Shown here: positions 21,927 to 32,953 of the stretch, piece by piece
Position numbering within the stretch: the first letter of the stretch is position 1
Layout: every line of letters starts with the position of its first letter
Source: Rhodocyclaceae bacterium
GTDB taxonomy: Bacteria; Pseudomonadota; Gammaproteobacteria; Burkholderiales; Rhodocyclaceae
Reading direction: 5' to 3'
Assembly (NCBI GenBank): GCA_028687645.1
Contig: JAQTZQ010000002.1
Span: forward strand, 23,781-87,780
Length of the DNA stretch: 64,000 nt
Made by a program: the position numbers and the translations under genes
The notes under the pieces: generated by a model
Databases searched by the model: none
Seen by the model: the letters and a program-made list of their open reading frames with translations, nothing else
Told to the model about the DNA's origin: nothing

Positions 21927-22698
21927 GATGATTCATCCGACCGCCATTGTTGATCCCGCAGCCAAAATCGGCGCGCACGTCAAGATCGGCCCTTACTCGA
22001 TCATCGGCCCGCATGTCGAGATCGGTGAGCATACGACCATTGGTCCGCATGTCGTCATTAAAGGCCACACGCGAATTGGTCGCGAGAACCAGATTTTCCA
22101 GTTTTCGTCGCTGGGCGAGGTGCCACAGGACAAAAAATACGCCGGCGAACCGACGCGGCTTGAAATCGGTGATCGCAATACGATTCGTGAATTCTGCACC
22201 CTGAATCTAGGCACCGCGCAGGATGCCGGGGTGACGCGTATCGGTGACGACAACTGGATCATGGCTTATGTGCATATCGCCCATGATTGCCAGGTGGGCA
22301 ACAAAACAACCTTTGCCAATAATGCCCAACTGGCCGGGCATGTGGTGGTCGAGGACTGGGCAATTCTCGGCGGTTACACCGGCGTGCATCAATTTTGCCG
22401 CGTTGGCGCGCATGTCATGACGGCGGTCGGCACCGTGGTTTTGCAGGATGTTCCGCCTTATCTGATGGCAGCCGGCAATACCGCACAGCCTTATGGCATC
22501 AACGTTGAAGGCCTGAAGCGGCGTGGCTTTACCGCTGACTCGCTGACTGCGCTCAAGCGTGCTTACCGTACCTTGTACAAATCGGGTCTGTTGCTCGAAG
22601 AAGCCAAACTCAAACTGGCTGAAGAGGCCAAAACGCAGCCGGATGTTCAGCGCTTTGTTGATTTTCTGGCGGTTTCCAAGCGCGGCATTATTCGCTGA
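21919..22698 (+). CDS. lpxA: UDP-N-acetylglucosamine acyltransferase (ORF opens at 21907)
   Basis: [46 protein letters not shown]. Confidence 0.97.
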   Translation: MSEMIHPTAIVDPAAKIGAHVKIGPYSIIGPHVEIGEHTTIGPHVVIKGHTRIGRENQIFQFSSLGEVPQDKKYAGEPTRLEIGDRNTIREFCTLNLGTAQDAGVTRIGDDNWIMAYVHIAHDCQVGNKTTFANNAQLAGHVVVEDWAILGGYTGVHQFCRVGAHVMTAVGTVVLQDVPPYLMAAGNTAQPYGINVEGLKRRGFTADSLTALKRAYRTLYKSGLLLEEAKLKLAEEAKTQPDVQRFVDFLAVSKRGIIR

Positions 22699-23846
22699 TG
22701 GGTAGCGTCGTGCGCATCGCCATGGTGGCAGGCGAGGCCTCCGGTGACCTCTTGGCCAGCCATTTGATGGCCGCGCTCAAGGCCAAACTGCCGAATGCCG
22801 TATTTTTCGGCATTGGCGGCCCGCGCATGGAAGCACAAGGTTTTGACGCCTGGTGGCCGATGGAAAAGCTCTCAGTTATGGGCTATGTCGACGCCCTCAA
22901 GCATTACCGCGAAATTTCCGGCATTCGTCGGCAGTTGAAAAAGCGGCTGCTTGATCTCCGGCCAGATATTTTTATCGGTGTCGATGCGCCGGACTTCAAT
23001 CTGGGACTGGAGACTAATCTCAAAGCAGCAGGGGTCAAGACCATTCACTACGTCAGCCCCTCGATCTGGGCCTGGCGCGGTGGGCGGATCAAGAAGATTG
23101 CCAAGGCAGTCGACCGAGTCCTGGCGCTGTTCCCCATGGAGCCGCCACTTTACGAAAAGGAGCGGATTCCGGTGACCTATGTCGGGCATCCACTGGCCGA
23201 TATTATTCCACTGAAAACCGACAAATTGCTTGTGCGTGAAAAGCTCGCCATGCCGCGTGATATGCCGATCTTTGCCTTGCTGCCGGGGAGTCGTAAAGGC
23301 GAGCTGGATAAAATGGCCGAGACCTTCGTTCAAACTGCAAAAATCATTCGCGAACGCTTTTTGCCCAACGCCCTGTTTGTGGTGCCCTTTACCACTCGCG
23401 AAACACGTTTGCAATTTGAAATGGCGATTTATACGCAACAGGCCAGTGATGTACCTTTCAGACTGTTATTTGGCCACGCTCAGGACGCCCTGGGTGCTGC
23501 TGACGTATCGCTGGTGGCCAGTGGCACCGCAACCCTGGAGGCTGCGCTGATCAAGCGACCGATGGTGATTACCTACAAAATCGCCAAGCTGTCGTACTGG
23601 ATCATGAAGCGCATGGCCTATCAGCCGTTTGTCGGGCTGCCCAATATTCTCGCCGGACGTTCAGTGGTGCCGGAAATTCTGCAAAACGAGGCAACGCCGG
23701 AAAATCTCGCCGAGGTGCTGGTTAAGTTGTACGAAGACAAGGAAAACGCCGAGGCGGTAGCGGAGGCCTTTACCGAAATTCATCTTCAATTGCGCCAAAA
23801 CACTGCCGAGAAGGCCGCCAACGCGGTCATTGAATGCCTGAACTGA
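22698..23846 (+). CDS. lpxB: Lipid-A-disaccharide synthase
   Basis: [40 protein letters not shown]. Confidence 0.96.
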   Translation: MGSVVRIAMVAGEASGDLLASHLMAALKAKLPNAVFFGIGGPRMEAQGFDAWWPMEKLSVMGYVDALKHYREISGIRRQLKKRLLDLRPDIFIGVDAPDFNLGLETNLKAAGVKTIHYVSPSIWAWRGGRIKKIAKAVDRVLALFPMEPPLYEKERIPVTYVGHPLADIIPLKTDKLLVREKLAMPRDMPIFALLPGSRKGELDKMAETFVQTAKIIRERFLPNALFVVPFTTRETRLQFEMAIYTQQASDVPFRLLFGHAQDALGAADVSLVASGTATLEAALIKRPMVITYKIAKLSYWIMKRMAYQPFVGLPNILAGRSVVPEILQNEATPENLAEVLVKLYEDKENAEAVAEAFTEIHLQLRQNTAEKAANAVIECLN

Positions 23847-24424
23847 TCGTTCCAGCGGGGCTGGTTTGCGGTATTGATGAAGCGGGTCGTGGCCCGCTGG
23901 CGGGATCGGTGGTTGCAGCCGCAGTTATTCTTGACCCACTGCGCCCCATCGCTGGCCTCAACGACTCCAAAAAACTTAGCGAAAAGAAGCGCGATGCGCT
24001 GGCGCTGCTGATTCGCGAACGGGCCATTGCCTGGTCTGTGGCCTCGGCCTCGATTGAAGAAATCGATCGTTTGAATATCCTGCACGCCACCATGCTTGCC
24101 ATGCAGCGGGCGGTTGCTGGATTGGCGGTACGCCCGGTCAGCGCCATGGTGGACGGCAATCGTTGCCCGAAACTCGATATCCCTTGCGAGGCGGTGATCA
24201 AAGGCGATGGCAAAATTGCCTCAATCGCCGCTGCTTCAATTTTGGCCAAGACCGTGCGCGATGCCGAAATGCTGGTTTTGCATGCGCAATACCCGATGTA
24301 CGGATTTGATCGTCACATGGGCTATCCGACTGCAGCGCATTTCAAGGCGCTCGAAGAGCATGGCGCCTCACCAGTCCATCGGCGTAGTTTTGGCCCGGTT
24401 GCCCGCCAGCTTTCTCTGTTATGA
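23834..24424 (+). CDS. rnhB: Ribonuclease HII
   Basis: [23 protein letters not shown]; overlaps the lpxB 3' end. Confidence 0.96.
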   Translation: MPELIVPAGLVCGIDEAGRGPLAGSVVAAAVILDPLRPIAGLNDSKKLSEKKRDALALLIRERAIAWSVASASIEEIDRLNILHATMLAMQRAVAGLAVRPVSAMVDGNRCPKLDIPCEAVIKGDGKIASIAAASILAKTVRDAEMLVLHAQYPMYGFDRHMGYPTAAHFKALEEHGASPVHRRSFGPVARQLSLL

Positions 24425-25194
24425 AACTGATCCAGTCGCGCGACAACCCGTTTTTCAAGTCACTCAAGCGCCTGGCCGAATCCGGGCGCGAGCGGCGCAA
24501 AGCCGGGCAGACTTTGCTGGATGGCATGCACTTGGTTGAAGCTTACGAGGCTGCATTTGGCCCGGTTGATTCGCTGATGGTGACCGAATCGGCGCTGAAG
24601 CCCGGTAGCGAAATTGCCGCATTTATCGCCGGACGGGAAACCGTGGTGCTGGCTGATAGCCTGATGCGTGATCTCGGTTTGGTCGAGTCACCGAGTGGTT
24701 TGCTGGCACTTGCCAAGGTGCCAAGCGCAATTGTTACGGTCAACGCCGAAATTGACGCCATTTTGTTGGACCAGGTGCAAGACCCTGGCAATGTCGGGAC
24801 TTTGCTCAGGACCGCAGCCGCCGCCGGTATCAAGCAAGCCTTGCTCTCGCCCGGTTGCGCGGGGGCTTGGTCGCCAAAGGTGTTGCGCGCAGGACAAGGC
24901 GCGCATTTTGCCCTGACGATACACGAAGAGGCCGATCTCGCTGGTTTCATTGCCGAGTATCAGGGCTCGACCGCCGTTACCACCTTGGGCGAGGCGATCT
25001 CGCTGTATGAAGCGCGTTGGGCTGGCCCGCTGGCTTGGGTTTTTGGTGCCGAAGGGCAGGGCGTGCGCCCTGAACTGCTGGCCGCGGCTCAACTCAGAAT
25101 CCGGATTCCGATGCCGGGTGCGGTGGAATCGCTGAATGTCGCAGCGGCAGCAGCCATTTGTTTGTTTGAGGCGGTACGGCGGCGGTTGGGTTAG
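24421..25194 (+). CDS. TrmH/SpoU family RNA methyltransferase
   Basis: [54 protein letters not shown]. Confidence 0.92.
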   Translation: MKLIQSRDNPFFKSLKRLAESGRERRKAGQTLLDGMHLVEAYEAAFGPVDSLMVTESALKPGSEIAAFIAGRETVVLADSLMRDLGLVESPSGLLALAKVPSAIVTVNAEIDAILLDQVQDPGNVGTLLRTAAAAGIKQALLSPGCAGAWSPKVLRAGQGAHFALTIHEEADLAGFIAEYQGSTAVTTLGEAISLYEARWAGPLAWVFGAEGQGVRPELLAAAQLRIRIPMPGAVESLNVAAAAAICLFEAVRRRLG

Positions 25195-25229
25195 TCTTTA
25201 GCGGATTGGCTCAACAAAAGTGGCGTCAG

Positions 25230-26027
25230 TCACTTGAGTCCCATGCGAGCGGCAAAGCCAATCAATTGCGCATCACCATCGGCCTTCAGTTTTTCAAGCA
25301 CCCTTGAGCGATAAGTTGAAATACTTTTTTTGCTCAGATCGAGACGGGTGGCTGTTGCTGCGTTGCGTTCCCCGCGAACAATACCCATCAAGACTTCAAG
25401 TTCGCGGTTTGATAGCGATTGCAAAAGTGCCGCATCTGACTGATGGGTTCGTTGTGGCTGAATTGCTTGCAAGCTCATCTCAGATTCAGTGCTCGGGAAT
25501 GGCTGCTCTATCATCAACGTTCGATTGATTTCCGTTGCAAATGTTTGTAACTGGGCAAGTGCAGCACTGAGTTCTTTTTGCTTTGACAAGGACTCCATTT
25601 CAGCGAGTCGTTGCTCGGTAATATTTGCATGAATGACCACGACTTCTCTTGGCTTGGAACGAGGAAGCGGTTTCACTTTCATTGAAAACCACCGTCGCTG
25701 ATTCGGGCTGTGGCAAGGATATTCAAGGCAAAACTCTTTCTTTTTGCCACCCAGTACGGCTTTTATTCCTTCGTAGGCCAAAATGGCTGATTCTGATGTC
25801 GGCCCGGAGGTTTCCAAACAGACGTCGAGATAACTCGAACCTATGCTCACCTTCTGCGCATGGCTTCCGTCAACCAGCGGATTTTTATTGGCAAAATCAC
25901 GCCAGGATTTGTTTGTCGTGATGATGAATCCCTGATGGTCGAGCACAGCAACATTGGCCTCTATGGTATCCAATGCTTTTGCCGCTCGCTCGATTTCTCT
26001 GGCTTTGGAATCACGTTCGATTTTCAT
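25230..26027 (-). CDS. PAS domain-containing LuxR-type transcriptional regulator (no REC domain)
   Basis: N-terminal PAS (IEANVAVLDHQGFIITTNKSW), C-terminal HTH SNRELEVLMGIVRGERNAATATRLDLSKKSISTYRSRVLEKL. Confidence 0.82.
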   Translation of the reverse strand: MKIERDSKAREIERAAKALDTIEANVAVLDHQGFIITTNKSWRDFANKNPLVDGSHAQKVSIGSSYLDVCLETSGPTSESAILAYEGIKAVLGGKKKEFCLEYPCHSPNQRRWFSMKVKPLPRSKPREVVVIHANITEQRLAEMESLSKQKELSAALAQLQTFATEINRTLMIEQPFPSTESEMSLQAIQPQRTHQSDAALLQSLSNRELEVLMGIVRGERNAATATRLDLSKKSISTYRSRVLEKLKADGDAQLIGFAARMGLK

Positions 26028-26054
26028 ATCATTTTTTGAAAAAATAGTAGGACA

Positions 26055-26067
26055 TGTCTGACAGACA
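26055..26067. promoter_or_regulatory. Perfect inverted repeat in divergent intergenic region
   Basis: TGTCTG-A-CAGACA next to the TATAAC hexamer at 26071. Confidence 0.35.
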
Positions 26068-26201
26068 AATTATAACGATAAGTGTAGCCTTCGCTACCTG
26101 AAGTACGCTGTAGCAAAGGCGATCATTGAGTCTGCAATTGCCTGAATATGGCGATTTTTTGACAAAAATATCGAACACACTCCATTTTCGTCAATCATTC
26201 A

Positions 26202-28736
26202 ATGGCAACAAAGACCTCTCGATTCAGCCCGCTCAGTGGTGTGGCAATGCTCTTGCTCATTCTCGGCGCAGTCATGGCGCTTAATCTGTACCAGGAATGG
26301 CAGCGCACGCTGAAACGGGAACAAGACAAGCTCATCACCCAGGCTCGGGTTATTCAGATGAATATTGCCGATAACCTGCAATCTGTGAATGCTGTTCTTG
26401 TCGCCTTGAGTAATGATTCGTCGACACGCAAGGCCGATAGCGAGCTTAATCAGCATCTGCAACTTATCGGCCAAGCCATGCCAGCCATGCGAACACTGCT
26501 GGTCGTCGATGCCGAGGGTGTTATTCGTGCCTCAAATCGGAGCGAAGTGATTGGTAAGGATGTCAGTCATCGAGACTATTTCCAGGTACCGAAGAATCAT
26601 CCCCAGGCCGATACTTTCTATATCTCACCACCGTTTCGCACCTTGCTGGGTACATTTACCATCAATGTCACCCGCACCATGACGGGGCCAGACGGCAAAT
26701 TCATGGGAGTAGTTTCCGCCGGACTAGACCCTGCTTACTTCAGCACCCTGCTGGAGTCTGTGCGTTATGCCCCGGATATGTGGGTTGCCATCACCCACGA
26801 TGCTGGCGAAATTTTCATGACGCTCCCGGAGAAAGAAGGGGCGCTTGGCAAAAATCTTGCCCGAGCGGAGACCTTCTTCTCCCAACATCAGGCAAGTCGC
26901 AAAACAATCAGCACACACCAAGGCTTATCTTTCATCACCAATCAGCCGCAGATACTGATCTGGGCAACGGTTACCGCAAACAACATCAAGCAGGATCATC
27001 CGCTGTTGATTGCCGTGGCTCGCGATGATCTTGAGGTCTTTGCGGTTTGGCGTCGGGATGCCTTAATCCAGGGCGGCCTTTACGCAATCCTCGTTATCAG
27101 TCTGTTGCTCGGAGTTGTCCGATTGAACCGCAGCCAGCGCAAATTTGATCTCAAAGAGGAGGCGAGTGCCCAATCGCTGCATGAGAAAGTTCAAGAACTA
27201 GACATGATTCTTGACAACTCCAGCGTCGGAATCGCCTTTCTCAAGCGGCGGCGGATTCTTTGGCTAAACAAGCGGATGCTTGAAATGTTTGGCTACACGA
27301 TGGAAGAAACCCTGAATCAGACGACTGCGATGCTCTACCCCTCGCAGCAAGCTTACGAAGATTTTGGTCATTGTGCCTATGTGGAAATTACTGCCGGGCG
27401 GCGTTTTGCCGCCGAACTGCCAATGCGACGCCATGATGGGACAGCGATTTGGGTGCGTGTTTCCGGCCAATCAACCCCTAACGATTATTCTGCGGGTGAC
27501 AGTATTTGGGTGCTTGAGGACATTAGTGAACGCAAGAAACAAGAAGTTGAACTAGAAGGATACCGCGCCAATCTGGAAGACTTGGTCAAGGAAAGAACCA
27601 AGGCGCTGATGCAAACCGAGGCGCGTACCAGCCATATTCTGGATTCAAGTGCCGATGGCTTGTATGGAACGGATATGCAAGGCCGCATCACTTTCATCAA
27701 CCCTGCCGCTTGCAAGATGCTTGGCTACTCATCCGAGCAAGCGATCGGAAAGGATGCTCACCCCCTTTTCCATCACTCATACCCAGACGGAAAGCCTTAC
27801 CCAGAAATGTTTTGCCCCAACTTGGCTGCTTTGCAACAAGGCGAGGTCATACGCGTGGATAACGAGGTTTTTTGGCACGCCGATGGGCAGGCACTGCCGG
27901 TCATGTATAGCGTGCACCCGATGTGGCACGAAGGAAAAATCATCGGTGCCGTTACCAGTTTTGTAGACGTCAGCGTGCAGCGTGCAGCAGCCCAAGCGCG
28001 AGAGCAGGCCTTGATGGCAGCAGAGACGCTAGCACGGATGAGAAGTGAATTTTTGTCGAATGTAAGCCATGAGTTGCGCACGCCGCTGAATGGCATTCTT
28101 GGTTTTGCCAGTATTGGTTATCGCAATTATCAGAATGCCGACAAAGCACGCAATGCCTTTGCAAAAATTCAGGACTCTGGCAACCGTTTGTTTGAAGTGG
28201 TGAGCGATATTCTGGATTTTTCAGATATCGATACCGGCCAGCTAACCATCACGCAAACCAGGATTTCGCTATCTGAACTAATTGAACAAGTTGTTGAGGT
28301 GATTCATGATCGGGCACTCGCCAAGCATCTGGATTTGCTGTTAGATCTCTCACCGACCTTACCAAACGACTGCATTGGAGATCTCCTGCGCATTAAACAG
28401 GTACTGCTCAAGCTGTTATCGAATGCGGTCAAATTTACGGAAGCAGGCAGCGTGAGCTTATCAATCGCGCTGATCGGTGATCAATTGCAATTCCGGGTTA
28501 GCGATACGGGCATTGGCATCTCCAGCTCAGAATTGGAAGGCTTGTTTAATCCCTTCCAGCAGCTTGATGGCTCTGCCAGTAGAAAATTTGGCGGCACAGG
28601 GCTTGGCTTGGCCATCAGCCAACGACTAATAGAACTCATGGGTGGGGATATCCGCGTTGAAAGCCAGCCGGGTATCGGCACCGTCGTTGAATTTCACTTG
28701 CCCTACCTTAAAGCAGATCCTGAATTTTTCGCTTAG
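26202..28736 (+). CDS. Membrane sensor histidine kinase (dCACHE-like sensor, PAS domains, HisKA, HATPase)
   Basis: N-terminal TM plus extracellular sensor; PAS regions; FLSNVSHELRTPLNGILGF; GTGLGLAISQRLIELMGG. Confidence 0.9.
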   Translation: MATKTSRFSPLSGVAMLLLILGAVMALNLYQEWQRTLKREQDKLITQARVIQMNIADNLQSVNAVLVALSNDSSTRKADSELNQHLQLIGQAMPAMRTLLVVDAEGVIRASNRSEVIGKDVSHRDYFQVPKNHPQADTFYISPPFRTLLGTFTINVTRTMTGPDGKFMGVVSAGLDPAYFSTLLESVRYAPDMWVAITHDAGEIFMTLPEKEGALGKNLARAETFFSQHQASRKTISTHQGLSFITNQPQILIWATVTANNIKQDHPLLIAVARDDLEVFAVWRRDALIQGGLYAILVISLLLGVVRLNRSQRKFDLKEEASAQSLHEKVQELDMILDNSSVGIAFLKRRRILWLNKRMLEMFGYTMEETLNQTTAMLYPSQQAYEDFGHCAYVEITAGRRFAAELPMRRHDGTAIWVRVSGQSTPNDYSAGDSIWVLEDISERKKQEVELEGYRANLEDLVKERTKALMQTEARTSHILDSSADGLYGTDMQGRITFINPAACKMLGYSSEQAIGKDAHPLFHHSYPDGKPYPEMFCPNLAALQQGEVIRVDNEVFWHADGQALPVMYSVHPMWHEGKIIGAVTSFVDVSVQRAAAQAREQALMAAETLARMRSEFLSNVSHELRTPLNGILGFASIGYRNYQNADKARNAFAKIQDSGNRLFEVVSDILDFSDIDTGQLTITQTRISLSELIEQVVEVIHDRALAKHLDLLLDLSPTLPNDCIGDLLRIKQVLLKLLSNAVKFTEAGSVSLSIALIGDQLQFRVSDTGIGISSSELEGLFNPFQQLDGSASRKFGGTGLGLAISQRLIELMGGDIRVESQPGIGTVVEFHLPYLKADPEFFA

Positions 28737-28763
28737 CCCTGTTTCTCATTGCTGGCGTGGTGC

Positions 28764-29582
28764 TCAGCGCAGGTTGAGCACCTGCAAAATCGTCGTCGAG
28801 ATTTCTTCAATCGATTTGCTCGACGAATCAAGCCAGCGTATTCCTTCCCGCCGCATCATTTTTTCCGCTTCGGCGATTTCGTAGCGGCAGTTGGCCAGCG
28901 CGGCATATTTGCTGCCGGCGCGGCGTTCTTCGCGGATGGCATGGAGGCGGGCCGGTTGGATGGTCAAGCCAAATAATTTGCTGCGATGTTTTTCCAGCGT
29001 ACTTGGCAGGCAACCGCGATCGAAGTCTTCGGGAATGAGGGGGAAGTTGGAGACTTTCAGGCCAAATTGCATGGCCAGATAAAGCGAGGTTGGGGTTTTG
29101 CCGCAGCGTGATACGGCGACCAGAATCACGTCTGAGGCGGCTAGGTCGCTATCGGTAATTCCGTCATCGTGGGCCAGGGTGTAGTTGATCGCTTCGATGC
29201 GTTTTTTGTAGTCGGTGCTATCGGTCGCATCCCGCGAGCGGCCAACGGTATGGGTTGATTTGGCCCCTAGCTCTTTTTCCAGCGGTGCCAGAAAACTTTC
29301 GAAAAACGACACGTTGTAGCCATCGGCTTGATGAACAATCTCGGCGTGTTTCTGATTCACCAGCGTGGTGAACACAATCGGCCGGATGCCGTCCATTTCG
29401 GCTTGGGCGTTGATGCGGGCGAGCGCTTCACGCGCTTTGTCCACGTCGTCGAGAAAGGGAATGCGGATGTGTTTGAATTCGACGTTTTCGAATTGACTCA
29501 ACAGGCTGTGACCCAGCGCTTCGGCGGTGAGGCCGGTGCTGTCGGAAACGAAAAATACGGTACGGGCAATAGGATTAGGCAT
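28764..29582 (-). CDS. ppsR: PEP synthase regulatory protein (bifunctional kinase/pyrophosphorylase, DUF299)
   Basis: [56 protein letters not shown]. Confidence 0.95.
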   Translation of the reverse strand: MPNPIARTVFFVSDSTGLTAEALGHSLLSQFENVEFKHIRIPFLDDVDKAREALARINAQAEMDGIRPIVFTTLVNQKHAEIVHQADGYNVSFFESFLAPLEKELGAKSTHTVGRSRDATDSTDYKKRIEAINYTLAHDDGITDSDLAASDVILVAVSRCGKTPTSLYLAMQFGLKVSNFPLIPEDFDRGCLPSTLEKHRSKLFGLTIQPARLHAIREERRAGSKYAALANCRYEIAEAEKMMRREGIRWLDSSSKSIEEISTTILQVLNLR

Positions 29583-29590
29583 CCCTCATT

Positions 29591-32434
29591 TTATCCGCTA
29601 TTTCTCAGCCCGGAAGCCACGCCATTGATGGAAAGATGGATGCCGCGCGCCACGCGTTCGTCAGTTTCGCCGGCACGATGGCGCTTGAGCAGTTCGACCT
29701 GCAAATGGTTGAGTGGGTCGATATAAGGCGAACGCAGTTGCAGCGAACGCTTGAGCATGGGGTTGTCGGCGAGGAAATCGTCCTGTTCGAGAATGGCCAG
29801 CAGGTGCTTTTTGGTCAGCGCCCATTCGGTCTTGATCTGGCTGAAAATGCGTTCACGCAGGCCGGCATCTTCGACCAATTCTGCATAACGCGAGGCGATG
29901 GCGAGGTCGGTTTTGGCCAGCACCATGTCCATGTTCGAGAGCAGGCTTTGGAAGAACGGCCAGGCTTTGACCATGCGGCGCAGGGTGGTCAGGCCGTCAG
30001 AATTTGCCGCTAAATAGCCGTCGACCGCAGCACCGAAGCCGTACCAGCCGGGCAGCATCAGGCGGCATTGCGCCCAGGAGAAAACCCAGGGAATGGCGCG
30101 CAGGTCTTCGATGCGCTCCGAGGCTTTGCGCGAGGCGGGGCGGCTGCCGATGTTGAGCAGGGCGATTTCGGAAACCACCGTCGATTGACGGAAATAGGTG
30201 GTGAAGCCCGGCGTTTCATAAACCAAACCGCGATAGGCGTTGAAGGCACGCAGCGAAAGTTCGTCCATCACGGCGTGGAACTGCTCGGCGGGTTCGACCT
30301 TGTTTTCGTGGTCGGTCAGGCTAGCTTCGAGCGTCGCGGCGAGTAGCACTTCGAGGTTGCGACGACCGGTGTCGGCGTTGCCGTATTTGGTCGAAATGAC
30401 TTCGCCCTGTTCAGTCAGGCGGATCTGGCCGGAAACGGCGCCAGCCGGCTGGGCCAGGATGGCGTGATAGGTCGGGCCACCACCGCGACCCACCGAGCCG
30501 CCACGACCGTGGAACAGGCGCAGGCGAACGCCGTGCTGCTTGAAGACCTGGGCCAGTTCAATCTCGGCTTTGTAGAGTTCCCAGCCGGAAGTCAGGAAAC
30601 CGCCGTCTTTGTTGGAGTCGGAATAGCCGAGCATGACTTCGTGTTCGTTGCCGAGGCCAGCGATCAGTTCGCGATAGGCCGGGATGGCGAAGATGGCGGC
30701 CATGGTGGCGGCGCTCTTTTGTAGGTCTTCGATGGTTTCGAAGAGGGGGATGATGTTGACGTCCAGGCGTGGCTGGCGAGACCCATCCCCACCCCGGCCC
30801 TCCCCTTGAAGGGGAGGGAGAGTATTTTTCCCGCCTTCACCCCCTTGAAGGGGAGGGAGTGAGGGCAATAGCAAGCCGGATTCTTTGAGCAGCAGCGCCA
30901 GTTCGAGCAAATCTGAGACGCCATCGGTCTTGGAGATGATGAAATTCGGCAGGGCCTCGACGCCATATTTTTGGCGCAACTCACGCGCCGCGAAGAAGAT
31001 GGCGAGTTCGCCCTGCGTTTCTTCGGAATAGCTTAAATAAGGCGAATACAGTGGGCGCGGGGTGCTGATTTCGGCAATCAACAGATTGTTACGGTCAACC
31101 TCGGAAAGCGCCTCATAATTTGGGCAACGACCGGCGGCAGCGAGCAATTCTGCGACGCTGCGGGCATGGACCTCAGAGTTTTGGCGCAGATCAATCGGTG
31201 CCAGATGAAAGCCAAAAATCTGCACGCCACGCAGCAAGCGGCGCAAACGGCCACCGGCCAGATTGGCGCTACCGTTGAGTTTGAGTGAGTTGGCCAGCAC
31301 CTTGAGGTCGCGGCGCAGGTCGTCGGATGCGGCATAAGCTTCGGCGTGGCCGATTTCATGGCGCAGCGGCTCAACTTTGTCCAGCGCCCTGGCGGTTGCC
31401 GCGACCCGGGCGTAGATGCCGGATAAAGCCTGGCGATACGGCTCATCGGCGCGTTGTGGGGAATGGTCAGTGGAGTGCTCGGCGAGCGCCAGCAAGTCGG
31501 GTGTGACCTTGATGAGCAAATTGGATAGGGGCAATTCGCCGCCCAGCTCGTGGATTTCTTCAAGGTAATAATTGAGCGCGGCGGAGGATTGCAAACGCAG
31601 GGTTTCGCGCAGGATTTCAGCGGTCACGAAAGGGTTGCCATCGCGGTCGCCGCCGATCCAGCTACCAACACGGAAGAAGGGTGGCAGCGCCCAGATTTTT
31701 TCCGGGTAGCGTTTTTGTAGCTGTTGCGTGGCCTGAATGTAAAGGCGTGGCAACTCGGTAAAAAAGGTTTCCTTGAAATAGGTGATACCGTTTTTGACCT
31801 CATCGAGCACCTTGAGACGCACCGGGCGCAGCATGCGCGACTGCCATAAAGTCAGGATGGAATTGGCGATCCCGAGGTCGTTTTCGGCTGATTCTTCCGG
31901 CGTCATTTGCAGGCGCTCGCGTTGGTCGAGCAGACGGGCGATATCGCGGTGATTGCGGATCAGGCTCTGACGCTGAACTTCAGTTGGGTGTGCGGTGAGC
32001 ACCGGAGCAACGACGGCGTGGGCGAAAAAGTCGGCAATCGCCTCCGGCGAGACGGCTGCGGTCAACAGGGAATCCAGGGCAAAAATCAAACTGCCTTCGC
32101 GCGGCGGCGAGCCGACCAGATCGTGGGCACGGCGACGGCGGATGTGGTGCTCGTCTTCAGCGATATTGGTCAGTTGTAAAAAGTAGCTAAAGGCACGCAC
32201 CACAGCCTGCGTGGTGTCACGCGGCAACGGGTCAAGCAGGGCGGCAAGCTCGCTGCGTGCGCTCTGGTCGCCATCACGGGCAAAACGCACCGCCGTTTGG
32301 CGCACGCGCTCGATAATCTCAAAAACCGCTTCGCCTTCTTGCTCGCGCACCGTATCGCCGAGGATGCGGCCAAGGTGTCTGATGTCGTTGCGCAGCGGTT
32401 CGTCTTTGTTGCTATCGAGCGCGTTGTCTAACAT
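29591..32434 (-). CDS. ppc: Phosphoenolpyruvate carboxylase (contains a low-complexity in-frame insertion)
   Basis: VLTAHPTEVQRQSL; FHGRGGSVGRGGGP; 947 aa. Confidence 0.97.
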   Translation of the reverse strand: MLDNALDSNKDEPLRNDIRHLGRILGDTVREQEGEAVFEIIERVRQTAVRFARDGDQSARSELAALLDPLPRDTTQAVVRAFSYFLQLTNIAEDEHHIRRRRAHDLVGSPPREGSLIFALDSLLTAAVSPEAIADFFAHAVVAPVLTAHPTEVQRQSLIRNHRDIARLLDQRERLQMTPEESAENDLGIANSILTLWQSRMLRPVRLKVLDEVKNGITYFKETFFTELPRLYIQATQQLQKRYPEKIWALPPFFRVGSWIGGDRDGNPFVTAEILRETLRLQSSAALNYYLEEIHELGGELPLSNLLIKVTPDLLALAEHSTDHSPQRADEPYRQALSGIYARVAATARALDKVEPLRHEIGHAEAYAASDDLRRDLKVLANSLKLNGSANLAGGRLRRLLRGVQIFGFHLAPIDLRQNSEVHARSVAELLAAAGRCPNYEALSEVDRNNLLIAEISTPRPLYSPYLSYSEETQGELAIFFAARELRQKYGVEALPNFIISKTDGVSDLLELALLLKESGLLLPSLPPLQGGEGGKNTLPPLQGEGRGGDGSRQPRLDVNIIPLFETIEDLQKSAATMAAIFAIPAYRELIAGLGNEHEVMLGYSDSNKDGGFLTSGWELYKAEIELAQVFKQHGVRLRLFHGRGGSVGRGGGPTYHAILAQPAGAVSGQIRLTEQGEVISTKYGNADTGRRNLEVLLAATLEASLTDHENKVEPAEQFHAVMDELSLRAFNAYRGLVYETPGFTTYFRQSTVVSEIALLNIGSRPASRKASERIEDLRAIPWVFSWAQCRLMLPGWYGFGAAVDGYLAANSDGLTTLRRMVKAWPFFQSLLSNMDMVLAKTDLAIASRYAELVEDAGLRERIFSQIKTEWALTKKHLLAILEQDDFLADNPMLKRSLQLRSPYIDPLNHLQVELLKRHRAGETDERVARGIHLSINGVASGLRNSG
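30776..30868. repeat. Palindromic repeat element inserted in-frame in ppc
   Basis: CCCTCCCCTT-G-AAGGGGAGGG perfect palindrome (30798-30818) and a second related copy CCCCCTTGAAGGGGAGGG (about 30840-30857); encodes LPSLPPLQGGEGGKNTLPPLQGEGRGGDGSR. Confidence 0.75.
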
Positions 32435-32881
32435 TTAGTGCTTTCTGACGAGGAGTACGGAGGCGTCGGAAATTCTAGCAAGCTGTTCTGCGACGGAGCC
32501 CAAAATAAATGTCGCCAGGCCACGCTGGCCGTGGCGGCCGATGATGATCAACTCGACGCCGAGTTCTTTGGCTTTATCAGCAATCGTTTCCGAAATGCGG
32601 CGCTTGAAGGCTTCCAGCAAAATAACCTCGGCATCAATTCCTTCTGCCGTTTGCAACGCTTCAGCGAGCAATTGGCGACCAGCCGCGCAAAGGGTGGTTG
32701 CGGCATCGTCTGAGCTACCCATGTCAAGCTTGGCATGGCCGTGCATGTTGAGCAAAATTTCATCCACAACATGGGTGATGAAGAGCTTGGCATTACTGGC
32801 TTTGGCAATATGAATGGCCTCAGCCAGCGCGCTGCGGGAGGTTTCGCTATCGTCGATGGCAACCAGAATTTTTTTGTACAT
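32435..32881 (-). CDS. Universal stress protein UspA family
   Basis: MYKKILVAIDDSETSRSALAEAI; IIGRHGQRGLATFILGSVAEQLAR. Confidence 0.93.
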   Translation of the reverse strand: MYKKILVAIDDSETSRSALAEAIHIAKASNAKLFITHVVDEILLNMHGHAKLDMGSSDDAATTLCAAGRQLLAEALQTAEGIDAEVILLEAFKRRISETIADKAKELGVELIIIGRHGQRGLATFILGSVAEQLARISDASVLLVRKH

Positions 32882-32953
32882 GATGACTTCCTTGGATTTT
32901 AAGAATGGGCGTAGCTTAGCAATTGGCCGAGGATTCGGCAGTTAGGGAAATCC

